Source of the DNA: Corallococcus soli
Lineage (GTDB): Bacteria > Myxococcota > Myxococcia > Myxococcales > Myxococcaceae
Direction: 5' to 3'
Assembly (NCBI RefSeq): GCF_014930455.1
Contig: NZ_JAAIYO010000021.1
Location: 1-64,000 of the forward strand
Length of the DNA stretch: 64,000 nucleotides
Both the position numbers and the translations under genes were made by a program. This document shows positions 32,301 to 47,300 of the stretch, piece after piece (the stretch's first letter is position 1; each line of letters starts with the position of its first letter). The notes below the pieces were generated by a model. It made no database searches and was not told the DNA's origin. It saw only the letters and a program-made list of their open reading frames with translations.

Positions 32301-35300
32301 GGCGAACAGGCCGCTCGGGTCCACCACCTCCACCGACGCCGCGCCCGCCACCGGCAGACCGGAGAGGTCCAGCGGCGCCGGAGGAATCAGGAGCGTGAGG
32401 GTGTTCTCGGTCGTCTCCGTCACCGTGACGGGCCGCCCGCCCACGCGCACGACATCTCCCGCGCGGAAGCCGCTGCCGGTGAGGACCACCGCCGTCGTCT
32501 GGTCCGCCCGGCCCGACGCCGGGGACAGCGACACGATGCGCGGCTGGAGCGCCTGCTGGCCCACCACCGTGAACGTCCCCTGGAAGGCGGCCGCCTGCGG
32601 CGCGAGCCCAAGGGACACGAGGCCATCCACGTACACCGACACGTCGTCGCCGTCCTGGAACTGGAACGGCGGCGTCGGCGTGAAGACGACGGAGGAGCCG
32701 CGCACGGCGTACTCCACCGCGCGCGCCCCAGGCACCGGCGCGCTCGTCCCCGCGCGCGTGACGGTCACCTCGAATGCCTGCGCGCTGATGGGCTCCTTCA
32801 CCGGCAGGGTGAAGTCCACCCGCACCGACGTCGGCGGCGCGGACAGCGTGCCCGCGGCGGGCGTCATGCCCACCGGCAGCAGCTCCACGGGCGGCACCGT
32901 CTGCACGGTGGTGGTCGCGCTGTCCGTGGACACGAACAGCGTGCCACCCACCCAGCCCAGCCCCGCCAGCTCCACGCCCAGGTCGGTGGACTGCACCCGG
33001 ACCGGAGCGGCTTCGTTCGACAGGTCGAACACGTGCAGCCGTCGCCCCGCCGTCACGTAGGCCCGTCGTGCCCGCACCACCACGCGGCTGCGCACCAGGT
33101 CCTCGAACTGCGTGAGCGCGCTGTCCACGGCGAGATGGCCCAGGCGTGAACCGTCGCGATCATGGATGGACAGGACAAGGCCGTTGCCCTGCGTGCCCAC
33201 CACGTCCGACGTGAGCAGGTAGATGCGCTCCGGCCCCAGGTCCAGGGCCAGCGCATCCGACACCAGGGGGACCGTCCGCACGAGGTCCAGCGCGGGCGAG
33301 CCGGCGTCGAACACCTGCACGGAGCCGGGGGCCCCGGTGTGATTCACCGTGGTGACGAAGGCCCTCTGGGCCTCCAGCCGGACCCCGGTGGCCGCGCCCT
33401 CCGTGGACACCCGGCGCACGAGGAACGGCGTCTCCGGACGCGACACGTCCACCGCCGCGAGGCCCGCCACGTCATTGGCCAGCAGCGCCAGCGCCCCGTC
33501 CACGTCCAGGCCCCGCACGGGCGACAGGGTGCTCAGGCCGCCCAGCCGCAGGGGACGCTCCTCCAGCCGGACGTCGAAGACCTCCAGGCCCGACCGCGAG
33601 GGCGTGGACACACCGACGTAGAGCCGGTCTCCCACCAGCTTGATGTCGGACGCCTCCAGCGGAGGGAATCCGGGCAGGCGCATCGTCACGCCAATCGGCA
33701 GGTCGTACGAGAAGGTGCCCACCGGGACCGGGATGACGTTGCCTTCGGTGTCCTTGTCCTCCGGACGCGACAGCGCCACGGCGACCAGCCCCGCGCCATC
33801 CGTCATGGGCGTGGTGAACTCCAGCGTCGACAGGTCGATGACATCCACGTCCGTGCCGTCCTGCGTGCCCACCCGGACCGTCGTTCCCGGCGCCATGGAC
33901 CTGGCGGCCACGCTCACACGCACGCGCGTCCCACCCTCCACGGGCCCGTGGTTCGGGCTGAGCGTCACCGTCTTCCCGGCCAGCGGCTCCAGCGCGAGCA
34001 GGCCCGCGGGGAAGAGGGCCTCGGGGCCGCCCACGTCGACGAGCCGCACGTCCACCGGCCCTGCGGACAGCGTCGGCAGGGTGAAGGTCAAGGTCTCGTC
34101 ATCCACCGCGTGGAGCGCGGTGCCTTCCTGCCCGGCCCCCAGCACCACCCGGTTCACGCCCGTGAGGCCGTGGCCGTGCACCGTCACCGTCCCGCCCCCG
34201 TCCGTGGAGACCGTGGACGGGGTGAAGGACGTGATGACCGGAGCGCGCGCTCCGCTCTTCGCGGTCCGGAAGGAGGTGCGCAGCGGCAACAGCAGCGCGC
34301 CGCCGCGCTGATCCGTGACGGAGGTCTCCACCTCCAGCGAATAGAGCGACTCGGCCAGCAGCGCCTGCTGCGGCACCGCGACGATGGCGAAGTCGAGCTG
34401 TCCGGGGATGTTCCTCACCGACAGCGTCAGCGGCACCGGCAGGCCCTGCGGATCCCGCAGGCGCACGGAGTCGGCGGTGACGCTGCCGGGCGACACGGGC
34501 CGGTTCATGCGGACCACCAGCTCCGCCAGCCCCGGCGGCACGCGTTCGCCGCGTGCCGGCGAGGTGCCCGTCACCAGCATGAACGGCGTCTCCAGCTCGC
34601 TCACGGCCGTGCGGCCCGCCAGCATCAGCCGGTCGCCCACGGGCAGCACGTCCATCGCCGCCTCCGTGTTGCCGCCGCTCAGCAGCACCGGGTGGCGCAG
34701 GTCGGAGACGTCCACCAGCACGACGCCGCCCTGGTTCGCCGCCACGAACAGCACGTCCCCGACGAGGCGCAGGCGCTGCGGCTCACCCGGCGTGTTGGAC
34801 ATCTCCTCGTTGAAGGCGATGCGGGTGATGACCGACGGGGCCTGGGGGTTCGTCACGTCCACGAACGTCAGGCCGAACTCGGCCGAAGCGAGGATGGCCA
34901 CGCCGTCCCGGACCACCACGTCCGTGAGGTTGCCCTCCTCCAGCAGCGTCCCTTCCACCACCGCGTCCGCGCCCGCCGAGGAGTACACGAGCAGCGAGCC
35001 CTTCGGCGTCGCCGCGTCGGGCTTGTAGAGCGTGCGCTGTCCACCGCGGGCGCCTCCCTTGAGGGAGACCTCCGGCAGGGGCGGCAGCGGCTGATCCGGG
35101 CTGCACCGGGTGTAGCGCACGCCCTGGTGGTGTCCCGTCACGACGAACAGACGCCCGTCGGCCACGGTGGCGCCATAGGGTTCGAAGCCCTCGCCTCCCG
35201 CCTGCGTCACGAGCACCGGATCGCCCGGCGCCCGTGCGTCCACCAGGAAGACCTTTCCATCAGTGCCGATCTGGTCGCGCACCGGCTGGCACGTCCCGGC

Positions 35301-38300
35301 CGACCCGCCCGGCGGCTCCATCAACCCGTTGCTCAGCACCCAGGCGCCCACCGGGGTGGGCACCACGCGCGTGGAGAGCAGCCCCGTCGCCCCCCCCAGC
35401 TTCGCCCGGCCGAGCAGCCCGAGCGTCTCCAGTCCACCGCTGGCGTTCGTCTCCAGCGTGCCCGTTCCATCCAGCACCGCGAGGCCGCTCAAGCCGCTGG
35501 CCACGTACAGCCGCGTTCCGGACAGCGCCAGGTCCAGCGAGTCGGGCATCAGCTCGATGTCGGGCAGCGGTGTGCTGGCGGGCAGGTAGTGGTTGAGCAC
35601 CGCCATCACCAGGTCCACGCTGGCGTCGTCCGCCTTGACGATCTGATTGCCCGCGGCGCGCGGGCGCCCCGCGAGTTGCACGTCATAGGCCACCGCGCGG
35701 TAGGTCTGCGGCACCGTGCCGCCCCCCGTCAGCGCGCCCAGGTAGGTCTGCGGGAACATGTTGCCGCTGGCCGCCGCCCCCGCCGCCGCATAGACGTAGA
35801 AGGGCGACAGGGGGCTGCGCGAAAGCGCATGGGGCCGCACCGCCAACGCGGGCTCCTGCCCCAGGAACGGCAGGCCGTAGCCCGCAGGGCTGGGCGCCAC
35901 GCTGCGCTCCACGCCATCCGAGGACACCACCATCACCGGCGCGTCACCGAAGGAGCCCGGAGGCGCCAGCGCGCGCAGCTTCGTGAGCGACAGCACCTCC
36001 ACCTGCGTGGCGGGAATGCCGCGCACCCGCACCTGCGTGGACACGCCCAGCGAGTCCGCCCAGTCCGGCAGGAAGCCCTCGCCCACCACCTCCACCGTGC
36101 TGCCACCGCGCGGGTTCAGGAAGCGCGGCGTCGCGGCGAAGGCCTGGAGGGGCAGCGTGTAGAAGTAGCCGCCCGGACGGCGGGCGCCCAGGCCGGTGTC
36201 CGTGTTGAGCACCACCACGTCCGCGAGCCCCGGAGCACCGGCCGGCGCTCGCACGTCGAGCCGCGTCGAGGAGCGCGTCAGCACCGTCGCGGGCCTGCCG
36301 CCGATGGACACCTCGCAGGAGGCGTCGAAGTCGGAGCCCAGCACCTGCAGCACGCCACCTCCCGACACGGGCCCGACGCGGGGCACGAGCTGGGAGATGC
36401 TGGGGGCCGCGCCGGCCGACAGGGCCGTCCGGAAGTCCACCTGCAGCGGTGCGGCGAGCGACCGGCCATCGCGGCTCTCCAGGGTCTGGGCGACGGTCAG
36501 GCGCATCGCGGCGTCCGCGGGCAGCGGCGCCGTGAGCGGGAACACCACCGTGCTGAGCGCCTGCTGCGCGTCTCCTGCTTGCAGGGTCCCGGCCACCACC
36601 TGGCCGTTCGCCGTCAACTGGAACGCATCCCGGGCGGACGTCGGGTCCACCGTCGAGGAGAACACCACCGTGAGGGAGGGCAGGTCCACCGGCACCACGT
36701 CCCCCTGCGCCACGCTCGCGCTGACGACGGACAGGTCCGTGCCGGGACCGAAGTCCACCGACCACGCGCCGGAATCGTTGCGCTGGCGCAGGCTCACCAC
36801 CCGTCCACCCGGCGTCAGCACCGCGGCGTACGTGCTGCCGGGTTGGGCCCCCGTGACGTGATGGCGCAACTGGGGTGACAGGGGATTGCTGATGTCCACC
36901 ACCGCCACGCCCGCCGCCCCGGCGGACACGTAGGCCAGATCGCCGGCCAGCCGCACATCCGTGGCGAAGCCCTTCACGTCGATGTCGCCCAGCCGCACCA
37001 GGTGCGCCGGATCGCTCACGTCGACCAGCACGAGCCCCTCGGCCCCCGCTGCCACCGCGGCCAGCGTGCCGCGCAGGCGCACCCGCTGCACGTTCACGCC
37101 CAGCTCCCCCCGCACCGTGACCGGGCCCTCCACCGACAGCATCCGCAGCCGGCCGTCCTGGACCGTGCCCGAGGCCGTCCGCGTGCCCACGCCCACCGCC
37201 GCCTGCCCGCCTTCGACGGACAGCGCCTGCGCGCCCGGGTCCGACGGATCCTTCCGGATCGGGAAGGGCTGATGGGAGATGTCGAAGGTGTGGAAGCCCT
37301 GGGTCGCCGCCGCGGCCAGCAGCCGGTCGCCCCGCGCATCCACCCCGTAGGCGCCGTCGCCCGGGATGCTCCGCGTGGACACGAGCTTCGGCTGGAAGGG
37401 ATTGGAGACGTCGAACTCGTGGACCGCGCCCGCGGTGGGCTGGTCGTTCCCATCCTTGGACAGGACACCGCTCGCGAAGATGCGGTCGCCGCCGGAGGCC
37501 GGATAGGACACGGCCCACAGGTCCCCCGCCGCCACCGAGCCGACGATGCGATCGTCGCCGTTCATCCCATCCGCGTCCACCAGCCCGCCCTGGCGATCCG
37601 GCGGGATGGGGACACCCCCGCCCGCCAGGGGCCCCCGGGTGTAGAGGCCGGACATGTCCACCACGGTGAGGCCCGTGCTGCCCACCACGTAGGCGTAGGA
37701 GCCGATGACCACCGAGTCGCGCAGCGTACCCTTCAGCGCCACCGAGGCGCCGGTGGGCTGGTCGAAGGTGAAGCCGTTGGGGAGCGTGGCCGTGGTCCCG
37801 TCCGGGTTCACCACCGTCACATCCACCACGCCTCGCGCGCCGTTGGGGGTCGTGACCTCCAACTGGTTGAGTCCCAGCACCCGGGCATTCACGCAATCCA
37901 CCTGCGTCCTGAAGCAGACCTTCACCGTGCCCGTGGGCGAGAAGCCGTGTCCGGACAGCACCAGGCGCGTCCCGCCCGCGGTGGGGCCTCGCGGCGGCGC
38001 CAGCGACAGCAGCTCCAGGTCGCCCGTGTAGACGAACGCCCCCGGGAGCACGAAGCGGGTCCCCGACCCGGTGTTGCGGATCTCCAGCGTCGCCGCGCCC
38101 TCCACGCCAGGGGGCATGATGAGCGTCACCTGCGAGTCACTGGCCTGAGCGGCCTCCACCGTCTGCCCGTTGATCAGCACGTGCGGCAGGCCCTGCCCGG
38201 TCCCCCTGAACCCATTGCCTTCGATCGTCACCGCCGTGCCACCCGCCACGAGGCCCTGACGCGGGGACACCGATGTCACCTGGAGCGGAACGGGGCTGGC

Positions 38301-41300
38301 CACCTTCGCCGTGCCAAACTCCAGCGTGAACGTGCCGGGCATCACCGCGTGGGTGTCCGCATCGCGCAGGCCCTTCACGCTCAGCCGGTAGCGCTTCGAC
38401 ATCTCCAGGGAGGTGGCGGGGTCGACCGTCAGCTCCTCGTTGAACACCGTCGCGGTGGACGCAACGAAGAGGCCGGTCGCGGAGCCGTCGAGCTGGACCA
38501 GCCGCGCGTCGAAGGAGGGCCCCTTCTCCACGGGCACGTTGAACGTCAGGCGCACCGCTTCGGCGGGGCGCGCCGCCACTTCACCGGCGACAGGATGGGA
38601 CGCCACCACCACCGGGAACGGCATCCGCACCACGGCAAGGCCGTCCGTCGCCCGTCCCTGCATCGTGCCGGAGATGGACACCACCGCGACATCCCCTTCG
38701 AGGTCCACGCCGGACAGCTGGGTCGCGGGGTACAGGTCGATGGCATCAATGCCACGGGGCGCGGACAGGTCCGACGCCTCCACGAACTGGAGCGAGGCGG
38801 GGCTTCCGGATTGCCCGATGGGGGACGTCACCGCCACCGCCACCTGGGGGCCCAGCGCACCGGAGGCGAAGAGGCCCCCGCGCATCAGCGCGGGCACGAC
38901 CGCCTGGAGGTACGGCCGCGACGCCGGCACCAGCGACGCCGTGCGCAGCGTGCGCCACGCGGAGAGCGCCTGCGTATCGCGCAGGGGCATGGCGCCGAAC
39001 TCACCGGGCAGCTCGCCCACCGCAGGGAACCCGGGCAGGGTCAGGTCCAGCAGCAACGTGCTGATGGCCGTGCCGCGCTTCACCTGCGCCAGCGCCAGAC
39101 TGCCTGACGCCGTCACCTGCTCGACGCTCACCGCCGCCGTGCTGCCCCCCATCAGGAACTGCGTCCGGGCCCCGAGCAGCAGGGGCCGGTCCGGGTCCGT
39201 CAGCGAGAACGTCAGCAGCCCCGCGTCTCCCGCCGCGACCAGCGCCAGGTCCCCCACCAGCGCGATGGACCGCCCCGTTCCCGGGAACGGCACGGCCCCC
39301 TTGGACAGGGGCGCGGTGCGCTGGGACACGTCGAACACCAGCAGCGAGGGGCCGCCCTCGCCGACCACGTCCACGAAGGGAAGCATCGGCGCGTTGGCCA
39401 CCACGTAGGCGCGGTTGCCGCGCACCGCCAGCGCCGCCGGCATGTAGGGCGGCAGGATGGGAATGCCGCCCAGCACGAAGGCATCCTCTGGCACCGACAC
39501 ATCCACCGCGCCCAGGCCGCCTGGCAGGCTGGTTTCCATCATGTGCGTGGCGCTCAGGGCCTGCGTGTTCACGCTCGCCTCGGACAACACCCACGCGGTC
39601 TGCGCCTGCAACGCGACCGCCACCGGAGTGCCCCTGGCCAGGACGTCGTCGGGCTGGGAGGGGACGTCGGGCGTGGGGTTGTAGCGCCCGATGACGCGCG
39701 ACACGGCCAGCCGGCTGTAGAGGAAGGCCTCCGCCGCGAAGGCCTGCTGCGTGTCCGGGTTCACCACCACCACGTCGGCCGGGCCGAAGGCGCCCGGGGG
39801 CGTCGTCGCCTCCAGCCGTCCCGGCGCCAGCACGCGCACGTTCAGGGCCGGAGCGCCGTTGAACGTCACCGTGGCACCCCGCTGGAAGCCCGCGCCGGAC
39901 ACCTCCACCCGCGTGCCGCCCAGCAGAGGCCCCGACGCCGGGGCGACGAAGGAGACCTGCAGCATGGGCAGGTACAGGAAGCCGCCGTAGAGCGTCCCCT
40001 CGCCGCCATCCGGGTTCACCACCGTCACCACCGCCGGGCCCTCCTGGCGCGCTGGCGTGGTCACGCGGAGGCTCATCCCATCCGCCGCCACCTCCACGCC
40101 CTGCCCCTCCCCACCGGCGAAGTACACCTGGGCGCCCGCGACGAAATGCTGGCCCGTCACCGTCACCCGCGTGCCGCCCTCGAGGGGGCCCGCGGCCGGC
40201 ACCAACGTCGTGATCCGTGGCGCCTCGTGGGCGGTGGCGCGGGTCCGGAAGCCGGCGATGAAAGGCTTCGCGAGCGCCTTGCCCGCGATGTCGCGCAGCG
40301 AGGACGTCACCACGACGAAGTACGGCGTGGACACCGTCAGGTCCTCGTCCGGCGTGAGCGTCACCGTCCGGCCGGAGGCCGTCAGCGTCGCCGTCACCCG
40401 GCGACCCAGCACGGGGTCCCCTTCGCGCAGCATCACCGTCTCGGCGGTGACCTCCGCCCCGTCGGGAGGCGCGGAGAACTCCAGCGCCACCGCGGAGTCC
40501 ACGGCCACATCCGGGGATCCGTCCCACGGCGTCACGCCCGTGACGGCGAAGCGTGGCAGCGTGAAGACGGCGCCGCCTTCGTCCCCGTAGAGCGCCACCG
40601 GCGTGCCCGACGCCAGCGTCACCCCGCCCGCGCGCGGCAGGTTGGCCCGCACGAAGGGCGTCACGGCGCCGTCCGTGTCCAGCAGCGAGGCGGTCAGCAG
40701 GCCCTTCACCGGGGTCTGCTGCAGCCCCTTCACGAGCGAGGCCACCACCACCGCCAGGTTGCCCTCCACCACCACGTCCGACAGGCCCGTGGCCATCAGG
40801 TCCTGGCGCGCTGAACGGTGCGGCACCAGCGCCTGGATCAGCGGCTCCTCGGGGTTCGATACATCCACCACCGCCAGCGTGGCGGCGGCGTCGCGGCATG
40901 CCACGTACGCCAGGTGGCCCTGGGTCACGACCCGCACGGCCTCACCCGGCAAGGCCACCTGGCCTCGCGGGGCCAGGGTCGGACTGCGCAGGTCGTGCAC
41001 CCGCAGTCCGCCGGTTCCGGCCGCCACCAGCAGCAGGTCCCCCTGCACCGCGACGTCGTAGGCCGTGCCCACCACGGAGCGCGTGTTCAAGCGGACCGGA
41101 GCCTCGGGGTCCCCCAGGTCCACCACCGCCACGCCCGCGGCGCCATTGGCCACGAAGGCCAACTGGCCCACGGCGGCGGCGCCGTGGATGTCCTGTCCCG
41201 GCAGGTCGACGGACCCCAGCCTCAGGGGCATGCCCCCGGCGGGAACGGCCAGCACCGTGAGCTGCGGCGGGAAGGCAGGCGTGCCGCCCGCGGCCGGCGC

Positions 41301-44300
41301 GGCGGACGTCGCCACGACCGCGTGGGTGCCCGCGAAGGCCGCCGCGCGGGGAGGGCCATCCACGTCCACGGCTCCCAGCCCGGTGGTGCTTCCCTGGTCG
41401 ATGCGCGTGAGCACCACCTGGTGCTTCGGCGTGCCCCCGGTCTTCCCCAGGAGGACCACACGCCCCGGCCCACGGCGCAGCAACGTCTGGGTGATGTCGC
41501 CCGGGAACGGCACGAAGCGGCCCGAAGGCGCCATGCCAATCTCCACGGACTCCGGAAGTGACACACCCCGGTTGCCGGACGGGTCCGTCGCGGCCGCATG
41601 GAACTGCCGCAGCTCGCCTGCGGCGCCCATCGGCGGCGTCCACGACACCTGGTACAGCGGCCGGTTGGCCGGCCCTGGCTGCGGGGTCGAGTCGGAGTCG
41701 ATGACGCCCCCGTCCAGGAGGAAGTCCACCCGCTGCACCGCTGCGTTGTTCCCGCTCGCCGCGTTGTCCTCGGCCGCCGCCGACAGCACCAGCGGTTCGC
41801 CCTCCGTCACCACGTCATGCCCGGGCGGGTCCACCAGCTCCACGTCGGGGGGGACGGTGTCGCGCACCGTGCCCACCGTCACCGGCACCGACGTCGTCTC
41901 CTGGCCCGCCGAGTCCACCGCCACCGCCGTGAGCACCAGGAGGCGGTTGCCGCTGCCCACGTCCGGCTGGAAGGTGGCGGAGAACACCGTGGGCTTGCCG
42001 GCGTAGCCCGCGGGCGCGCTCGACGTGGCCACCTTGCGGCCGTCCACGAAGAAGTGCACCGACTGGACCGGCGCCTCCACATCCTGCGCATCCACGTCGA
42101 AGCGCACCGGCGTGCCTTCGAAGATGGCGCTTCCGTCCAGGGGCTGGAGGATGGCCACCGCCGGCTCCTGATCCCTCTCCACCACGCCGGAGACGGCCGG
42201 ACTCCAACGCGCCTGGCCCGCGAGGTCCAGGGCCCGGGCGCGGAACACCACCGTCTTGCCGACCTCCTCCGGCTGCGGAGTGTAGAGGACCTGGAAGGGC
42301 AGTTGCTCGCGTCGGCCCACCTCCATCTCGGCGCCACCGGCGTGCGAGGCATGGAAGCCGACGCTGGCGATGGCGACGTCGTCCGACGCGGTCGCCGACA
42401 GCGGCGTGGGCCGGCCCACCACCAACCGCCCCACGGGCAGCATCGCGACCTCGGGAAGTGCGTCCTCCTTCACCGCGACCGTGCGCGACGCCACGATGCT
42501 CTGGAGACCGGACGTGTCGGTGGCGATGGCCTCGATGAGCAGGTTCGTGGTCGCGAGGTTCGCGGGCACCCGGTAGGTGAAGGCGAAGGGCGCCGCGGGC
42601 ATCGTCGCGTACGGCGTGTGGTTGATGCGGAAGTCCATGCGCACCACGGCGACGTTGTCGTCCGCGTCCGCCTCCACGCGCAGCGCCTGCCCGGCGGTGA
42701 TCTCCGAATTGTTCGCCGGCGTGCGGAAGCTCACCGTGGGCGGTGTCGTGTCAGCCTGCACCTGCACCGTCACCACCGGCGCCAGGGCCTGCTTCTGGGC
42801 GGTATCCCTGGCGCTGGCGCGCAGGGTGAGCGTCCGGCCCGCGGACCCGGGCGGCAGCGGCACCCGGAAGCGGTGGGGCGCGCTGGTGCTGACGAAGCGC
42901 AGCGTGCCGCCCAACCCGCCCTCCACCGTGGCCTCCACGGACCGGATGCCCACGTCGTCCTGAGCGGCCACCAGGAAGGCGAAGTCGCGGCCTTCCGTGA
43001 CGTGGGTGGCGTTCTGCGGTTCGGCGATGGCCACCGTGGGCGGCGCATCCTGCTTCACCGACACCACCACCACCTGGCTGCGCACCTCGTGGTTGAAGGA
43101 GTCCCGGGCCACCGCCTGGAATGACACCGTCGGGGCGCCCACGGGAACGGGAACGCTGAACACGTACGGGGGCGCACGCAGGATGAGTCCCTGGGGCACC
43201 CCGTTGACGAGCACCCCCACGCTGGTGACCGCCACGTCATCCTCGGCCGACACCGTCACCGTCACCGGGGTCTGCTCCACCACCGACGTGCCATCTCCCG
43301 GAGAGATGAGCGATACCGCGGGGGGCTGATCCCTCACGATGTCAATCAACTGCAACGCCTGCGCGCTGACGTTGCCCGCCGAATCCCACACCTTCACGAC
43401 GACGAAGTACGGCGCCGAGTCCCCAGCCCCCATTTCGCTCAGGCGGGGCGCGGTGAACTCCGCGCGCACCACGGGACTGGAGACGCCGTAGCTCTCCTGG
43501 AAGACGGAGTCCCCGGGAGAGAAGCCGCCCGCGCGGCGCAGGGTCCGAAGCTGGCCAAGGTGGGGGCCCGCGAGGATCTCCACCGCCTCGACGAAGACGT
43601 TGTCGATGCCCATCGCCTCGATGACGACGGGGCTGCCCTCCACCACATCCTGGCCGAGCGACGGGCGCAGGACGATGGCTTCCGGCGCGGAGGCGTCCTC
43701 CACCACGTCCACGGTGTGCTCCACCCCGGTGGTGTGGTTCTCCAGGTCCCGGGCCACGGCGCGGATCACCAGCTTCGTCGGGTGCGCCGGATCCCGCTTC
43801 ACGAGCCCGGGCGGCAGCCACACGCGTCCCTGGAACTCCTTGAGCAGGGAGACATCATTGAACGGCACGGGCAGCCTCCCCGCCGCATCCCGCAGCGCCG
43901 GCTCATCCGCCCGGGGAAGGCTTCCCGGGGAGCCGTCCGCCGGCTCCGCATCAATGGGGCGCGCCTGGGAACGGGACACCGTCAGCGCGGACTGGCCGTT
44001 GACGAAGAACTCCACGCGGTCCACGCCCGTGTCGTCCCCCGCCACCGCGGAGAGCACCATCGAGATGCTGCCCTCGGTCAGCGTCATCCCGGGCGTCGGC
44101 GTGGCGATGGCGATGGCGGGTGCCCGCGGCGCCCGGGGCTCCACCAGGACCCGCACGGTCTGGGAGACGTTCTTCGTATCGGTGACGGTCACCCGCAGCA
44201 GCGCGGGCGCGCCGCCGGCCTTGCGCAGCGGCGTGAAGGACACCGTGCGGCTCAGGCTCCTGGCCAGCGTGCCCGGCGTGTCCGACGCGAGCAGCACGTC

Positions 44301-47300
44301 GTCGTACCAGGCCTCCACCTTCGACAGCCCGACATCGTCCTCGGCCTGCAACTTCACCGAGTGCACGACCCCTTCCAGCACCCGCACGTAGCCGCTCTGG
44401 AGCTCCGTCTCCGAAACACGGTTGCCTCCCGTGGGAGGGCCGTTGGGCAGCGCGTACTCCAGGTGGGACAGGGCCACGGTCGGCGCCGAGTCCTTGCGGA
44501 TCTCCAGGTAGACGACCGGTGACACGGACGCATTGCCGGAGCGGTCCTCGGCCACCGCCACCAACTGCAACGGCGCCCCGGTCGTCGCCGCCGGGATGCT
44601 CAGGGGGAAGCTCACGGTGCCCAGCCGCGCACCCGCGCGCGTACCACGGCTGACGCCGTCCACGAGCAGCTCCACGCGGCGCACATCCACGTTGTCCGAG
44701 GCTTCAACCTGGACGTTGAACGACTCCTTCTCCACGCGGAACGCGCCACTGAGGGGCTGCGAGATGCTCACCGTGGGCCCGAGCGTGTCCGGCGCGGCCC
44801 TGAACTGTCGCCCCTGCACCGTCAGCGCGCCCGCCAGGTCGCGCACCGCCACGGTGAGCCGGACCGGCTCCGGGCTCCAGCCCTCCGGCAGCCGGTACGT
44901 CCCCTGCGCCGTGAAGACCTTGCCGGGCGTCACCGCCATCTGCCAGGGCTGCACCGTCAGCCGCTGTCCCCGGGCCACCGCACGGACCTGGGCGAAGGCG
45001 CCCTCGTAGCGCACGCCCACCTCCGAGATGGCCGACACCGCGTCGCCCCCCTGGGCGGGCAGCAGCAGCACCCGGACCTCCTCCATGTCCAGCGCCGAGG
45101 GGAACAGCAGGTCCACGCAGTGGGGCCCACCCGGCACGTCTCCGCAGCGCGGCGCGGTGCCCAGGTCCACCTGCCTCCGGCCGCCCGGATTCGCGGCCAG
45201 GAAGGCCAGCAGCTGGGCGTCGTCCTCCAGGCCCGGCCTCACGGTGTAGCGATAGCGCACCTCCGCGCGCAGCCCCTCGGCCGCCGCGGGTTCCAGGGAC
45301 AGGACGAGCCGCCGCGGTGACGCGCCGAGCAGCCCGGTCGCCGGAGCGTGGACCTCCAGCGCCGTCGCTCCGGCCTGGAGCACGAAGGACTGCTCCTGCC
45401 CGAACTCCAGCTTCACGGCGGAGCCCCGCGTGCCGCCAGCCGCGTTCGGAGTGGGCAGCAGGAAGTGGCCGTTGCCGCTGAAGCCCGTGGGAGCGCCCGT
45501 CGACCCCACCAGCCAGCCGGCCGCGAGGCCCGTGTCCTCCTCCACCTCCACCCGGAGCGCCTGAGTCCCCTCTTCCAGCAACGCCGCGTCCGTGGCGGGC
45601 AGTGCCCAGCGCACCACCGGAGGCGCGTCGGCCACCAGTTCGCACGCCAGCGTGGCGTGGGTGGTGCGCCCGGCGGTGTCCGTCACCTGGGCCGTGAAGG
45701 CATAGGTCCGCGAACCGAAGGAGCCCAGCGCGGGCAGCGTCAGCGGCCAGGTGCGCAGGAGCTTCGCCACCGGCCCGAAGGGGGCGACCGTGAGCGCCTG
45801 GCCATCCGCCTTCACCGCGAGCGACGCCAGCATGCCGTCGTCATCCGCCTGCGCCCGCAGCGTGACCTGGGAGCCCGCCACGCAGGTCTTCGAGGAGGGC
45901 GTTCCCTCCAACGCCAGGAAGAGGCGCGGCGCCTCCAGGTCCTGGGCCTCGACGATGTTGAACGTCAGCGGCGCGGTGGACGTGGCGTTGCCGGCCGGAT
46001 CCACCGCCTTCGCCACCAGCACGTAGCCGTCGTGCGAGGGCAGGTCCTTCAGGCTGAGCGTGCCCTCGAAGCTGGCCAGGAAGCGCCGGCTGACGAGGAT
46101 CTCCCCGGGAGACAGCGGGTTCGGCGTCCGCGTTTCTTCGTAGCGTCCATCCTTGGAGGTGAGCAGCGCAGCCCCCTCCGGCAGCACCACCGGGGTGCCA
46201 CCGCGCCGCAGCTCGACCTCGACCCGCGCCACGCGCACGTCGTCGCCCACGTCCACCCGCAGGCCCAGCGCTCCGCCCTGCTTCACGGTGACGGTGGCCG
46301 ACGGGGACGGCAGCGGAGCGACCAGCACGGCGGATGGGGCGGACGTGTCCGCGCGCACGTCCAGGTGCACCTCGGCCTTGCCCGTATGCCCCCCGGTGTC
46401 CCGCGCCTCGATGCCCACGCTGGGCGGAGCGCCCTTGCTGACGATGGGGGCCTGCACGACGAGGGTCTGCTGGCCGGAGAGGAGCAGCGGCGGTCCCGAC
46501 AGGGGCAGCGTGCCCTGGCGGACGCCGCCCGACAGGCCCACGAGGCCCACCACGCCGTCGTCGTCGCCCACGGTGGCCACCAGCCGCACGTCCTCGCCCT
46601 CCGTGTAGGGGGTGCCCGCGGCCGGTGCGACGAGGGCGACCACGGGGTCCTGGTCCTTCACCACCGCCACCTCCAGCGTGCGCACCGTGGTGAGGTTGGA
46701 GGAGTCCGTCGCCTCGGCCTGGAGCGTGAGCGTCTGCCCCTCCAGCTCCGGCCCCACGGTCACCGTCCCGTGGAACACCCGGATCAACTGCCCCTCGGCG
46801 TCACTGGTGGTGAGCACCTTGCGAGGGCCGGGTGAAACCAACGCCACCTGCGTCACCCCGACGTCGTCCGACGCGGCGACCGCCACATCGAGCGTGCGGC
46901 CCGCGAACACCGGCGAACCGGGCGGCGGCGTCCGGAAGGTGAGCATCGGCGGCTGGAGGTCCTTCGCGACGGTCAGGTCCATCTGCACCGACGAGACGTG
47001 CGTGTCGTCCGACGCCCGTGCCTCCAGCACCGCGACGCGCTCGGGCCCCTGGACCCGGAAGGAGAAGTGGTAGGGGGGCACCAGATCACGCCCCAGGCTC
47101 TGGCCGTCCAGGAACAGCTCCACGGCCTTCACCGCCACGTCGTCGCGGGCCTCCACGGCCACGTCCACCTTCGTCCCGATGGTGGCCCTCGAGGGCGTGA
47201 GCAGGGGGAAGGACACCAGGGGTGCCCCGTCCGCCTTCGTGTGGACCACCACCTTGGGCGCGGCGCCCGCATTGCCCGACGTGTCCCAGGCGCGCGCGCT

